Shown here: piece by piece, positions 33,451-41,779 of the stretch
Numbering within the stretch: the first letter of the stretch is position 1
Layout: every line of letters begins with the position of its first letter
Source of the DNA: Blastomonas sp.
GTDB taxonomy: Bacteria; Pseudomonadota; Alphaproteobacteria; Sphingomonadales; Sphingomonadaceae
Assembly (NCBI RefSeq): GCF_030373265.1
Contig: NZ_JAUCZC010000018.1
Span: 16,265 to 80,264 of the forward strand
DNA length: 64,000 nt
Direction: 5' to 3'
Made by a program: the position numbers and the translations under genes
The notes under the pieces: model-generated
Databases searched by the model: none
What the model saw: only the letters and a program-made list of their open reading frames with translations
Told to the model about the DNA's origin: nothing

Positions 33451-35442
33451 ATGTCCGACGATCTGTTCGCCAAATCGCAAGCTCCCGTTGAAACTTACGA
33501 CGCTTCGGCGATCGAGGTGCTGGAGGGGCTCGAGCCGGTGCGGCGCAGGCCGGGGATGTACATCGGCGGCACCGACGAGCGTGCGCTGCATCATCTGGCG
33601 GCCGAGGTGCTCGACAACTCCATGGACGAGGCGGTCGCCGGCCATGCCAGCCGGATCGAGGTGACCCTGCGCCCCGGAAATCATCTGGCAATCAGCGACA
33701 ACGGCCGCGGCATTCCGGTCGATCCGCACCCCAAATTCCCCGGCAAGTCGGCGCTCGAAGTAATCCTCACCACGCTGCATTCGGGCGGCAAGTTCTCCGA
33801 CAAGGCCTATGCCACCAGCGGCGGCCTGCACGGCGTCGGCGTGTCGGTGGTCAACGCGCTGTCGAGCGAATTGCTGGTCGAAGTGGCGCGCAACAAGGAA
33901 TTGTACGCGCAGCATTATTCGCGCGGGGCGCCGCTGGGTCCGCTCGAGAAAGTCGGCGCTGCCCCCAACCGCCGCGGCACCACGATCAGCTTCGTGCCCG
34001 ACGAGGAAATCTTCGGCGCAGGCGCGAAGTTCAAGCCCGCGCGGCTGTTCGCGCTCGCCCGCTCCAAGGCGTATCTCTATGCCGGGGTCGAGATCCGCTG
34101 GAAATGTGATGCCGAGCTGTCCGACGACAAGGTGCCGCAGGAAGCGGTGTTCCAGTTCCCCGGCGGGCTTGCCGATCACCTGCGCGAGCAGCTTGGCGGG
34201 CGCGAGTGCGCGACATCCGATTTCTTCGCCGGGCGGCAGGACTTCCCCGATGGCAAGGGCCGGGTCGAATGGGCGGTCGCGTGGCCGCTGTGGAGTGATG
34301 GCAGCTATAGCTATTACTGCAACACCATTCCCACCCCCGATGGCGGCACGCACGAGGCGGGACTGCGCGCCGCGATCCTCAAAGGATTGCGCGGCTTTGG
34401 CGAGCTGATCGGCAACAAGAAGGCAGCGGGGCTCACCGCCGAGGACGTGATGACCGGCAGCGAGCTGATGCTCTCGGTGTTCATCCGCGATCCGCAGTTC
34501 CAGAGCCAGACCAAGGACCGGCTGACCTCGCCTGAGGCAGCGCGCCTGGTCGAAAACGCGGTGCGCGATCATGTCGACCATTTCCTCACCGACAATATGG
34601 AGCGCGGCAAGGCGTTGCTGGGCCTCGTGTTCGAGCGGATGGACGAACGGCTCAAGCGCAAGGCCGAGCGCGAGGTCAAGCGCAAGACCGCGACCAGCGC
34701 GCGCAAGCTGCGGCTGCCGGGCAAGCTGACCGACTGCAGCAACGACGGCACCGGGGTCGAGGGCGCGGAGACCGAGATCTTCATCGTCGAGGGCGACAGC
34801 GCGGGCGGCTCGGCCAAACAGGCGCGAGATCGCAAGACGCAGGCGATCCTGCCGATCCGCGGCAAGATCCTCAACGTCGCCTCGGCCAACAGCGCCAAGA
34901 TCGGCGCCAACCAGGAAATCGCCGACCTCGCGCTCGCACTGGGCTGCGGCACCGGCAAGCACTGCGATCCGGGCCAGCTGCGCTATGACCGCATCATCAT
35001 CATGACCGATGCCGATGTCGACGGCGCGCACATCGCGACATTGCTGATGACCTTCTTCTTCCAGGAGATGCCCGATATCGTGAAGGCGGGGCACCTGTAC
35101 CTCGCGCAGCCGCCGCTCTACCGGCTCGTGGTCGGTGCCAAGAGCTGGTACGCGCGCGACGATGCGCACCGCGCCGAGCTCGAGCGGACGATCCTCAAGG
35201 GCAAGAAGGTCGAGGTCAGCCGCTTCAAGGGGCTGGGCGAGATGAACCCAGGGCAATTGCGCGAGACGACGATGAGCCGCCAGAGCCGCTCGCTGCTGCG
35301 CGTCACGCTACCGCCCAATTACGAGCAGTTTTCCGCGGTCAAGGATCTGGTCGGCGAACTGATGGGCAAGAACCCCGAGCACCGCTTCAACTTCATCCAG
35401 AACCACGCGGCGCAGGTGGATCGTGAAGCGATCGACGCTTAG
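33451..35442 (+). CDS. parE: DNA topoisomerase IV subunit B
   Basis: A 663-residue type IIA topoisomerase ATPase subunit. The GHKL ATPase domain has EVLDNSMDEA, DNGRGIPVD and GGLHGVGVSVVNALS. The Toprim domain has EGDSAGGSAKQARDRKTQAI and IIIMTDADVDGAHI. The ending with KGLGEMNPGQLRETTM places it in ParE rather than GyrB, as does its moderate length without the GyrB insert. With ParC (not here) it decatenates daughter chromosomes in the cytoplasm. The ATG was chosen at MSDDLFAK. A repetitive extragenic element follows the gene. Confidence 0.96.
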   Translation: MSDDLFAKSQAPVETYDASAIEVLEGLEPVRRRPGMYIGGTDERALHHLAAEVLDNSMDEAVAGHASRIEVTLRPGNHLAISDNGRGIPVDPHPKFPGKSALEVILTTLHSGGKFSDKAYATSGGLHGVGVSVVNALSSELLVEVARNKELYAQHYSRGAPLGPLEKVGAAPNRRGTTISFVPDEEIFGAGAKFKPARLFALARSKAYLYAGVEIRWKCDAELSDDKVPQEAVFQFPGGLADHLREQLGGRECATSDFFAGRQDFPDGKGRVEWAVAWPLWSDGSYSYYCNTIPTPDGGTHEAGLRAAILKGLRGFGELIGNKKAAGLTAEDVMTGSELMLSVFIRDPQFQSQTKDRLTSPEAARLVENAVRDHVDHFLTDNMERGKALLGLVFERMDERLKRKAEREVKRKTATSARKLRLPGKLTDCSNDGTGVEGAETEIFIVEGDSAGGSAKQARDRKTQAILPIRGKILNVASANSAKIGANQEIADLALALGCGTGKHCDPGQLRYDRIIIMTDADVDGAHIATLLMTFFFQEMPDIVKAGHLYLAQPPLYRLVVGAKSWYARDDAHRAELERTILKGKKVEVSRFKGLGEMNPGQLRETTMSRQSRSLLRVTLPPNYEQFSAVKDLVGELMGKNPEHRFNFIQNHAAQVDREAIDA

Positions 35443-35461
35443 CGCGCGAAATTCCTCCCCC

Positions 35462-35542
35462 GTCATTCCCGCGAACGCGGGAATCCCGCTTTTGCGCGGC
35501 GGATCGAGAAGCAAGCGGGACCCCCGCCTGCGCGGGGGTGAC
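35462..35542. repeat. Extragenic palindromic repeat element
   Basis: An 81-base element made of nested inverted repeats. It begins gtcattcccgcg and ends gcgggggtgac. It contains attcccgcg/cgcgggaat and cccccgc/gcggggg hairpins and an inner tcccgctt/aagcggga pair. Elements starting with this sequence are widespread, repeated extragenic palindromes in proteobacterial genomes. It sits between parE and the beta-lactamase-like gene and could also act as a terminator. Confidence 0.75.
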
Positions 35543-35581
35543 AAAAAAGGCATTGGTTGGTGGACTGGCCTGGAACAGGTC

Positions 35582-36904
35582 ATGGAGCGTATTGTCTTCG
35601 CGCTGGTCTTTCTGTCGGTTGCTTTCGGAAGCCAAGCCATCGCACAGACTGATGCACCTCCCCCCGCCCCTGCAACCCAAACCACCTTCGACCAGCCCGC
35701 ACGCGATGTCCTCGCGCTGCTTCAGGGCACGGCCGAGCCCGCAACCATCTTCACCCCCGCCTTCCTCACCGCCGTACCGCCTGATCAGCTCGCCACGGTG
35801 CTGGTCCAACTCAACACGCAGTTTGGTGACGCGTCGGCGGTCGATGCGATCCAGCCGATGGATGCGCGCTCGGCCAGGGTCGATATCCGATTCGACAAGG
35901 CGATCATCACCTTCACCATCGGCGTCCAGGATAGCAAGCTGTCAGGATTGTTCGTCACCGGCTCGCGGACGCAGGGCGATACGCTTGAGCAGATCACCGC
36001 GGATATCGCCGCGCTGCCCGGGCGTAGCGGCTTTGTCGTCCAGAAGCTGACCGATGCGGGAACCGAGACCATCGCCAGCCATGCGGCGGAGGAGCGCTTT
36101 GCCATCGCGTCGGTGTTCAAGCTCTATGTGCTCGCCGAGATCGATCGGGCGGTGCGCGCGGGCGAACGGCGGTGGGACGATGTGCTGCCCTTGGCGCAAA
36201 AATCCCACCCCTCTGGCATCACTCAGGCCTGGCCCGACAAGGCGCCGATGACGCTGCAGTCGCTGGCGACATTGATGATCTCGATCAGCGACAACAGCGC
36301 CACCGACACGCTCATCGCCGCAATCGGCCAGACAAAGCTGGCGGCGATTGTGCGCGCCAGCGGCCATGCCCGTCCGTCCGACATGATCCCGCTGCTGCCC
36401 ACCCAGGCGGTCACCGGCCTGAAGATGCCCGCCAATGCAGCCCTGCGCGACCGCTTCCTGGCCGCCGATGATGCCGGGCAGACCGCGATCCTGGCACAAG
36501 CGGGCGACACGCTGAGTCTGCCGAAGCTCGACCTGTCGGTCTATACCGGCGGCCCCAACCAGATCGATACGGTGGAATGGTTCGCCAGCCCCGCCGACAT
36601 CGCAAGGCTGCTGGCGATGCTGGAGCGCGAGGGCGATCCGGTCACGCGCGCGATCCTCACGGTCAATGCGGGCATTGCGCCGGTCAATGCGGCGCGCTGG
36701 GCGTATCTCGGCTACAAGGGCGGGTCTGAGCCCGGGATCATGGCGATGAGCTTCCTTGCCCACAGCCCGGCCGACGAGCGCTATATCGTGTCGGCGGTGG
36801 CCAACAATCCGGCGGCCGATATCGACCAGCCGGGTTTCGTCACGCTGATGACCCGGCTGCTCGATCAGCTGGTTGCGGGCGACGGTCCAGCCACTCGTCC
36901 CTGA
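35582..36904 (+). CDS. Serine beta-lactamase-like (class A fold) exported hydrolase
   Basis: A 440-residue exported protein. A signal peptide (MERIVFALVFLSVAFGSQAI, then AQ) leads into a Cpx-like N-terminal domain (about 45-145) of the DUF3887/scaffold type. Then comes a penicillin-recognising serine hydrolase domain with SxxK (SVFK, near residue 176), SDN (near 235) and KGGS (near 379) in place of KTG. All three motifs of class A beta-lactamases are thus present, but the extra domain and chromosomal setting suggest a housekeeping or esterase role rather than a resistance enzyme. Its last 65 bases overlap the convergent GNAT gene. Confidence 0.85.
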   Translation: MERIVFALVFLSVAFGSQAIAQTDAPPPAPATQTTFDQPARDVLALLQGTAEPATIFTPAFLTAVPPDQLATVLVQLNTQFGDASAVDAIQPMDARSARVDIRFDKAIITFTIGVQDSKLSGLFVTGSRTQGDTLEQITADIAALPGRSGFVVQKLTDAGTETIASHAAEERFAIASVFKLYVLAEIDRAVRAGERRWDDVLPLAQKSHPSGITQAWPDKAPMTLQSLATLMISISDNSATDTLIAAIGQTKLAAIVRASGHARPSDMIPLLPTQAVTGLKMPANAALRDRFLAADDAGQTAILAQAGDTLSLPKLDLSVYTGGPNQIDTVEWFASPADIARLLAMLEREGDPVTRAILTVNAGIAPVNAARWAYLGYKGGSEPGIMAMSFLAHSPADERYIVSAVANNPAADIDQPGFVTLMTRLLDQLVAGDGPATRP

Positions 36905-37409
36905 GCAGACCGAAGATCAGGCTATCGCGCACGCCGATATGGGTTTCCCATTCGGCCCGCAGATGGCCTTCCTGCACGAAGCGCATCGCGGTCAGCAAGC
37001 CGATCGAGTGGAGGTTCTCCGGATCGGCATCGGCGAAGACCCGGCGCTGGCCTTCGGTGATCAGCAACTGGTCGAGCACCATGGTCACGGCCTCGCGCGC
37101 AATGCCCTGCCCCCAGCATGAGCGGGCGAGGATATAGCCGATTTCGCTGACGTTCTCGCGCCGGTCATGCACTGCAACCCAGCCCAGCGCGATGTCGTCG
37201 CCGGCCCGGGTGATCGCCCAGCTTCGCCATTCGCCGACGGCTGCAGGTTCGAGATAGGCGCGGGTGTCGTCGACCGAGCTGTGCGGGCCCGACGACCACC
37301 AGGTCATCAGCTCCGCATCGGACAGAACCTCGAACAGCGCCTCGGCATCGCTGACACGCACCTGGCGAAGCACGAGCCGCTCGCTCGCCAGCACCGGCAT
37401 CGTGGTCAT
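36840..37409 (-). CDS. GNAT-family N-acetyltransferase (RimJ/RimL-like)
   Basis: A 189-residue acetyltransferase. It begins TERLVLRQVRVSD-like (SERLVLRQVRVSDAEALFEV) and contains the acetyl-CoA-binding region EIGYILARSCWGQGIAREAV, where the usual Q/RxxGxG/A is WGQGIA, and the closing NLHSIGLLTAMRFVQEGHLR. It probably acetylates the amino terminus of a protein or a small amine. The C-terminal about 20 codons overlap the end of the upstream convergent beta-lactamase-like gene. The LysR-type gene lies 7 bases upstream of its start on the same strand. Confidence 0.9.
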   Translation of the reverse strand: MTTMPVLASERLVLRQVRVSDAEALFEVLSDAELMTWWSSGPHSSVDDTRAYLEPAAVGEWRSWAITRAGDDIALGWVAVHDRRENVSEIGYILARSCWGQGIAREAVTMVLDQLLITEGQRRVFADADPENLHSIGLLTAMRFVQEGHLRAEWETHIGVRDSLIFGLLRDEWLDRRPQPADRAAGSSA

Positions 37410-37416
37410 GGGGCGG

Positions 37417-38229
37417 TCATAGCGCGGTCAGCGCCTCGACCAGAGCGCGCACTTTCTTCTGCCGCCATTGCGGGGTCGGCGCGACCACCCAATAGGCGCG
37501 GCGCGATGGCCTGGCCTCACCGACGGCGACCAGGCGCCCTTCGGTCAGATCACGCTCGGCGAGCATATACGGAACGGTCACGCTGCCGAAGCCCGCAATG
37601 GCCGCATCGAGGCCCAACCCTGCATCGGCCACCTGCATCACCGCGCTGCCATCGGCTTCGGTCTCGCTCTGGTCGCGGCCGCAACCGGGCCATTCGATCC
37701 GACGGTCGCCCGAATTGCCCGGCGCGGCAACGGTGATGAACTGCGCAGGGCCTATCACTGCGCCCTCGAGTTCCGCCGGGCCATCGGCCAGCCGGATCGC
37801 GCAATCGAGATTGGCTTCGGTGAAGTCGATATCGGTGTCCCCCGATACCAGGGTGTAGCGGATCTCCGGATTGGCGGCGGCATAGTTGATCAGCCGGTGA
37901 TGCAGCCATTTGGCGGCAAAGTCGCGCGGCACCGCGATGGTCAGGCGGAAGCTCGACTGGCCCTGCTGCATCGCGCGGACCGCTTCCTCGAACTGCAGGA
38001 AGCCGCCGCGCAGCGCATCGAGCCCCGCGCCCGCTTCATCGGTCAGCTCAAGTCCCTTGGGGGTCCTGCGGAACAGGACAACGCCGAGCATGTCTTCGAG
38101 TGCGCGGATCTGCTGGCCCACGGCAGCCGGTGTCACCGCCAGCTCATCGGCCGCGCGGGTGAAGCTCAGATGGCGCGCCGCGGCGTCGAGCACGCGCAGG
38201 CCGTTGAGCGGAAGATGAGTACGCTTCAT
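37417..38229 (-). CDS. LysR-family transcriptional regulator (GcvA-like)
   Basis: A 270-residue LysR regulator, somewhat short for the family (about 300). The winged helix-turn-helix covers residues 6-65: LNGLRVLDAAARHLSFTRAA, then DELAVTPAAVGQQIRALED. The start PLNGLRVLDAAARH is typical of the GcvA branch. The effector-binding domain follows. The region around PGCGRDQSETEADGSAVMQVADAG appears slightly shortened compared with relatives. It is followed after 7 bases by the GNAT gene, and the pair may be co-transcribed. The target is unknown. Confidence 0.88.
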   Translation of the reverse strand: MKRTHLPLNGLRVLDAAARHLSFTRAADELAVTPAAVGQQIRALEDMLGVVLFRRTPKGLELTDEAGAGLDALRGGFLQFEEAVRAMQQGQSSFRLTIAVPRDFAAKWLHHRLINYAAANPEIRYTLVSGDTDIDFTEANLDCAIRLADGPAELEGAVIGPAQFITVAAPGNSGDRRIEWPGCGRDQSETEADGSAVMQVADAGLGLDAAIAGFGSVTVPYMLAERDLTEGRLVAVGEARPSRRAYWVVAPTPQWRQKKVRALVEALTAL

Positions 38230-38241
38230 GGGGAATGCCGA

Positions 38242-38667
38242 TTAATCGGCAACGGCGGGCGCGACCAGCGGAAAACGCGGAATCTCCACCGTGATCACCT
38301 GGTCGTCGTCGCGCATCATCCGATAGATGCCCTCCATCCGCCCGGTCGGGGTGGTGAGCGGGCAGCCCGAGACATAATCGTGCGACTTGCCGGGCAGGAT
38401 CACCGGCTGCTCGCCGACCACGCCTTCACCATCGACCTGATGCACATTGCCGCGGCCATCGGTGATCACCCAATGGCGGGTGAGCAGTTGCACCGCGCTG
38501 TCCGAATGGTTTTCGATGCGGATGTGATAGGACCAGAACCAATGCGCCGAGTCCGCGCGCGAACGATCAGGCAGAAAGCTGACCGCGACCCTGACGGCCA
38601 CGCCGTGCGTGGTCGCAGAATGGCCGAAAAACTTGTCCATGCTGTCTGAAAATCGGTCCATGGCCAT
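38242..38667 (-). CDS. apaG: ApaG-family protein
   Basis: A 141-residue ApaG protein with the fibronectin-III-like fold: VRVAVSFLPDRSRADSAHWF, then WSYHIRIENHSD, LLTRHWVITDGRG and GCPLTTPTGRMEGIYRM. The last block is the family signature. ApaG is linked to Co2+/Mg2+ resistance and to Ap4A metabolism in enterobacteria, but its biochemistry is unsettled. A second in-frame ATG (MDKFFGHS) nine residues on is an alternative start. The stop is 12 bases from the LysR gene start. Confidence 0.93.
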   Translation of the reverse strand: MAMDRFSDSMDKFFGHSATTHGVAVRVAVSFLPDRSRADSAHWFWSYHIRIENHSDSAVQLLTRHWVITDGRGNVHQVDGEGVVGEQPVILPGKSHDYVSGCPLTTPTGRMEGIYRMMRDDDQVITVEIPRFPLVAPAVAD

Positions 38668-38750
38668 AATATGCCTCGTTCAGCGGTCGTGGGAAAGGGG
38701 GCATCGGATAAATTCCTGTGCCGCCGCGGCGGAGTCCGGAATGCGTGCCT

Positions 38751-39173
38751 TTATTGTGCCGCGCCCTGTTTGAGATAGGCAATCACATCGGCGCGGCTCT
38801 GCGCACTGGTCAAGCGAAAGGCCATCTTGGCGCCGGGGATGAAGGCCTGCGGATTGGTGAGCCAGGCGTCGAGCCGCGCGGCATCCCAGGCGAAGCCCCC
38901 CTTTTTCAGGCCCGGCGAATAGGCAAAGCCCGGCGCGCTGCCGGCCTTGCGCCCGTATACGCCGCGATGCGCGGGTCCGACGCTGTTGGTGTCGGGCGCA
39001 TGACAGCCGGTGCAATTGCTCTGATACACCTTCGCGCCGCGTGCGGCATCGCCTGCCATGGCCGGGCTTTGGGCGGCGGAGAGAACCGGGCTGGTCACCA
39101 CCAGCGACGCCAAGGCCAGCGACGCTGCCGGGATAGTGAACGAAAGCGACTTCAAGGACATCGTCAACTGCAT
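38751..39173 (-). CDS. Class I cytochrome c, periplasmic
   Basis: A 140-residue c-type cytochrome. A hydrophobic signal sequence (about 5-32) precedes GAKVYQSNCTGCHAPDTN, which has a single CTGCH haem-binding motif. The likely sixth ligand is Met in PGAKMAFRLTSAQSRADVIA. It resembles small cytochrome c2/c550 electron carriers of alphaproteobacteria. The ATG at MQLTMSLK was chosen because cggag precedes it; MSLKSLSF four residues later is also possible. Confidence 0.88.
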   Translation of the reverse strand: MQLTMSLKSLSFTIPAASLALASLVVTSPVLSAAQSPAMAGDAARGAKVYQSNCTGCHAPDTNSVGPAHRGVYGRKAGSAPGFAYSPGLKKGGFAWDAARLDAWLTNPQAFIPGAKMAFRLTSAQSRADVIAYLKQGAAQ

Positions 39174-39243
39174 TGCTCCGCGCACCTTGAGGGAAGCGCA
39201 GGATATGGGGGCGTCGCTCCGCGGTTCCAACCCGACCGCGCGG

Positions 39244-40548
39244 TCATTCCGCCGGGGCGGGGATCGCGTCGGGCTTTACGCGCCTGCCGGTCATCCAGCC
39301 GATCAGCCGCGGCACCGGACCGTGGCGGTCCATCCATGCGGCATAGGCGGCGTAATCGGGATCGGCCATCAGGTGCCTCTCCTCGGTGCGCGCGCGCCAG
39401 TAATAGACCCCCGACACGCAGGCCAGCAGCGCGGCGTTGCGCACGGCATCGACCCACGACCCGTTGGTCACCAGAAACGGCATGGTGGCAAACCACCAAT
39501 AGGTGTTCTTGGAGAGATACGCAGGATGCTTGGTCCAGCGATAGGGCCCGTGGGTCAGAATACCGCGATGGGTGAGGTTGGAAAAGCGGATGCCGAACAC
39601 CACCGTGGCCCAGGCATAGATCGCGGTCAGCAACACCAGCCACCCGCCCCACAGGATCAACAGCGGGGTGTTGCCTTCAAACCAGTAGGTCCAATCTGCC
39701 GTGTTGACATGATAATTGAGCGGGCCGTTGTCGCCCATCAGGACGAACGGCGGATAGCAGATCAATGCCGCTGCCCAGCCTGCCATATAGGGGTTGGCGG
39801 TGCGGATATGCGAATCGAGCGGCTTCAGCGTCAGCGCATAGCCGACGGTGGCAAACTGCACGTCGACGAGGAACATCGCGATGATCAGCCAGCTGGCGAT
39901 CCATACCGGGTTGGTCGCGATTTCGGCGACATTGGCGTTGACGATATCGGCATAGCCGCCGGGGACGATCGACAGCATGAACGCGAGGAAAAAGCCCTTC
40001 ACCGCCCAGGCGCGCAGATGGTGGTAGATCGCGTCGCGCTCCCAGCCTGGCTGGCCCGAAATCAGCGCGCCGAAATGCCATGCCCCGTCGCGCTGATCCT
40101 TCAGATAGCGGTCGACCCAGATGACATAGGGGATCGACAGGAAAAACAGGAACGGCGACGCATAGATGAACACGTTCATCGAGAACTGGTAGCTGCCCGT
40201 CCAGTACCAGCGCGTGGTCGCGTAGATCGCCGCGATCCCGGCCCAGGTCATCCACAGCCCGGTCAGCTTGATCAGGCTGGTGTCGATGACATCCTTCACG
40301 GGGCGCGGATTGGCCCAGTCCAGTCCGGTGCTGGGTCGCCTGTGCACCTTGTCGACCAGCACCGACCACAACACCATCGGAAGGCCAGTGGCGATGCAGC
40401 ACACCAGAGCGGCGTTGGGGCCGCTCCATGCATAGTGCCGCGCCAGCAGCACCCAGCCGATCAGCCCGACAAGCCCGATCAGTCCCGCGCCATGGCTGAC
40501 GGCGCTGGGTGGACAGGGATCATGAGCGGCAAGGACGGCGCTGGACAT
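39244..40548 (-). CDS. Isoprenylcysteine methyltransferase-like membrane protein
   Basis: A 434-residue protein with about ten hydrophobic segments. The C-terminal part resembles the ICMT/steroid-reductase-like methyltransferases: HGPYRWTKHPAYLSKNTYWW and RARTEERHLMADPDYAAYAA are the AdoMet- and substrate-site motifs. The N-terminal half is longer than in bacterial ICMT-like proteins and has no clear match. It probably methylates a membrane-embedded or hydrophobic substrate. It stands alone, convergent with nothing, and its promoter should lie in the 219 bases before DUF2147. Confidence 0.8.
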   Translation of the reverse strand: MSSAVLAAHDPCPPSAVSHGAGLIGLVGLIGWVLLARHYAWSGPNAALVCCIATGLPMVLWSVLVDKVHRRPSTGLDWANPRPVKDVIDTSLIKLTGLWMTWAGIAAIYATTRWYWTGSYQFSMNVFIYASPFLFFLSIPYVIWVDRYLKDQRDGAWHFGALISGQPGWERDAIYHHLRAWAVKGFFLAFMLSIVPGGYADIVNANVAEIATNPVWIASWLIIAMFLVDVQFATVGYALTLKPLDSHIRTANPYMAGWAAALICYPPFVLMGDNGPLNYHVNTADWTYWFEGNTPLLILWGGWLVLLTAIYAWATVVFGIRFSNLTHRGILTHGPYRWTKHPAYLSKNTYWWFATMPFLVTNGSWVDAVRNAALLACVSGVYYWRARTEERHLMADPDYAAYAAWMDRHGPVPRLIGWMTGRRVKPDAIPAPAE

Positions 40549-40767
40549 CGTTCCGCTTCCTTAACCCAGATTGGTAAGGATTGGATGAAAGAATATGCGC
40601 GCAGCCAAGCCCCTGCATTTTGTCGCAAATTGAGGCGGGAACTGGAAAGCCGCTCGACACGGGAACACGATCGTGCGCTAATCGTAGCTCCGGTATAGGG
40701 TCTGGGCTCTCGTAGGAGACAGGCTCAAGTGGGAGATACCGGGACAAGGGTTGCAAAGGGTTTGAAT

Positions 40768-41202
40768 ATGTATCTGGGGCTGGTGCGGGTGACGGGACTC
40801 GCTTGGGCGGGGCTTGGCTTCGCCATCGCAGGCATGGGAGCAGCGACGGCCGGGGTGCCGGCCGGTGCCGAAGCGATTCACGGCACATGGGAAAACCCCA
40901 CCGGCGACGTGCGTGTCGTCACCCAGTCTTGCGGCACAGAACTGTGCGGCAAGGTGAGCTGGGCCAGTGACCTTGCCAAGAAGGACGCCGCTTCCGGAGG
41001 AACGCCGCAGCTCATCGGCACCAGTCTGTTGCGCAATTACCGCCAGACCAAACCTGGCCATTGGCGCGGCAATGTCTTCGTGCCCGATCTTGGCGACACC
41101 TACTATTCCACCATCAAGCAGCTCGACGCCAACCGCATAAAGATCAGTGGTTGCATACTGGGCGGGCTGCTGTGCAAGTCGCAGATCTGGCGCAAACTCT
41201 GA
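40768..41202 (+). CDS. DUF2147-domain exported protein
   Basis: A 144-residue secreted protein. A signal peptide (MYLGLVRVTGLAWAGLGFAI, then AGMGAATAG) precedes a lipocalin-like DUF2147 domain: GTWENPTGDVRVVTQSCGTE, LCGKVSWAS, GHWRGNVFVPDLGDTYYSTI and SGCILGGLLCKSQIWRK. Four cysteines could form two disulfides. The function of DUF2147 is not known. The chosen ATG follows a longer upstream frame that has no signal-peptide character. Confidence 0.85.
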   Translation: MYLGLVRVTGLAWAGLGFAIAGMGAATAGVPAGAEAIHGTWENPTGDVRVVTQSCGTELCGKVSWASDLAKKDAASGGTPQLIGTSLLRNYRQTKPGHWRGNVFVPDLGDTYYSTIKQLDANRIKISGCILGGLLCKSQIWRKL

Positions 41203-41205
41203 GCG

Positions 41206-41628
41206 TCAGTCGGGCTTGCCCGGCGCGGCCGCTTCCTTTTCGCCGAACCCGTGCATGCGCCAATGATATTGCAGCGCGATCACCGCGCCCTTGGCGGGTT
41301 GCAGCAGCGCAATGGTCAGCAGCAGCGCGCCAATGATCGCGACCAGCGCCAGCACCCCCATCGGCAGCAGTTCGCGACTTCCGGCGGCGATCAGCACCGG
41401 TGCCAGCAGATGCCCGCTGATGAAGATGGCGATGTAGGCGGGAAAATCATCCGCCTGGTGCAGCGTCCAGTCCTGCCCGCAGCACGCGCACCGCTCGACC
41501 GGCTTGAGATACCGGGCGAACAGCGGCTTGTGGTCGCAGCGCGGGCAATGGTTACGCACCCCCCGCAAGGCGATCTGCACGGCACTGAGGCCGGTGCTAT
41601 CGTGAGCGGGCGTGGCGGAATGGGGCAT
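41206..41628 (-). CDS. DUF983-domain membrane protein
   Basis: A 140-residue protein with a zinc-ribbon-like N-terminus: CPRCDHKPLFARYLKPVERC, followed by ACCGQDW, giving two CxxC pairs. Two membrane helices follow (about 65-115). The segment RCACCGQDWTLHQADDFPAY is the family signature. DUF983 genes are often near cytochrome oxidase assembly genes in alphaproteobacteria, though not here. The convergent DUF2147 gene ends three bases away. The start MPHSATPA was chosen since the upstream frame overlaps the photolyase promoter region. Confidence 0.85.
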   Translation of the reverse strand: MPHSATPAHDSTGLSAVQIALRGVRNHCPRCDHKPLFARYLKPVERCACCGQDWTLHQADDFPAYIAIFISGHLLAPVLIAAGSRELLPMGVLALVAIIGALLLTIALLQPAKGAVIALQYHWRMHGFGEKEAAAPGKPD

Positions 41629-41779
41629 AAAAGGTCTCTCGAAGACGCTGGCAGGTGCACCGACGCCGCACCCAAGATAGGGATTGCGTCTGTGAACATC
41701 AAAGCCAATCGCCGTCCTTGATCGCGCGCCATTGCGCCCCATCATTAAGACTTGCATCGTCGAGGATACCAGCACCCGC

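Noticed and set aside
33376..35256. A 626-codon open frame antisense to parE
   Set aside because: It is the mirror of a GC-rich coding sequence; parE has all catalytic motifs and the antisense product has none.
36110..36730. Reading the SVFK/SDN/KGGS protein as an acquired beta-lactamase resistance gene
   Set aside because: The extra N-terminal domain, chromosomal neighbours and lack of mobile context favour an intrinsic serine hydrolase.
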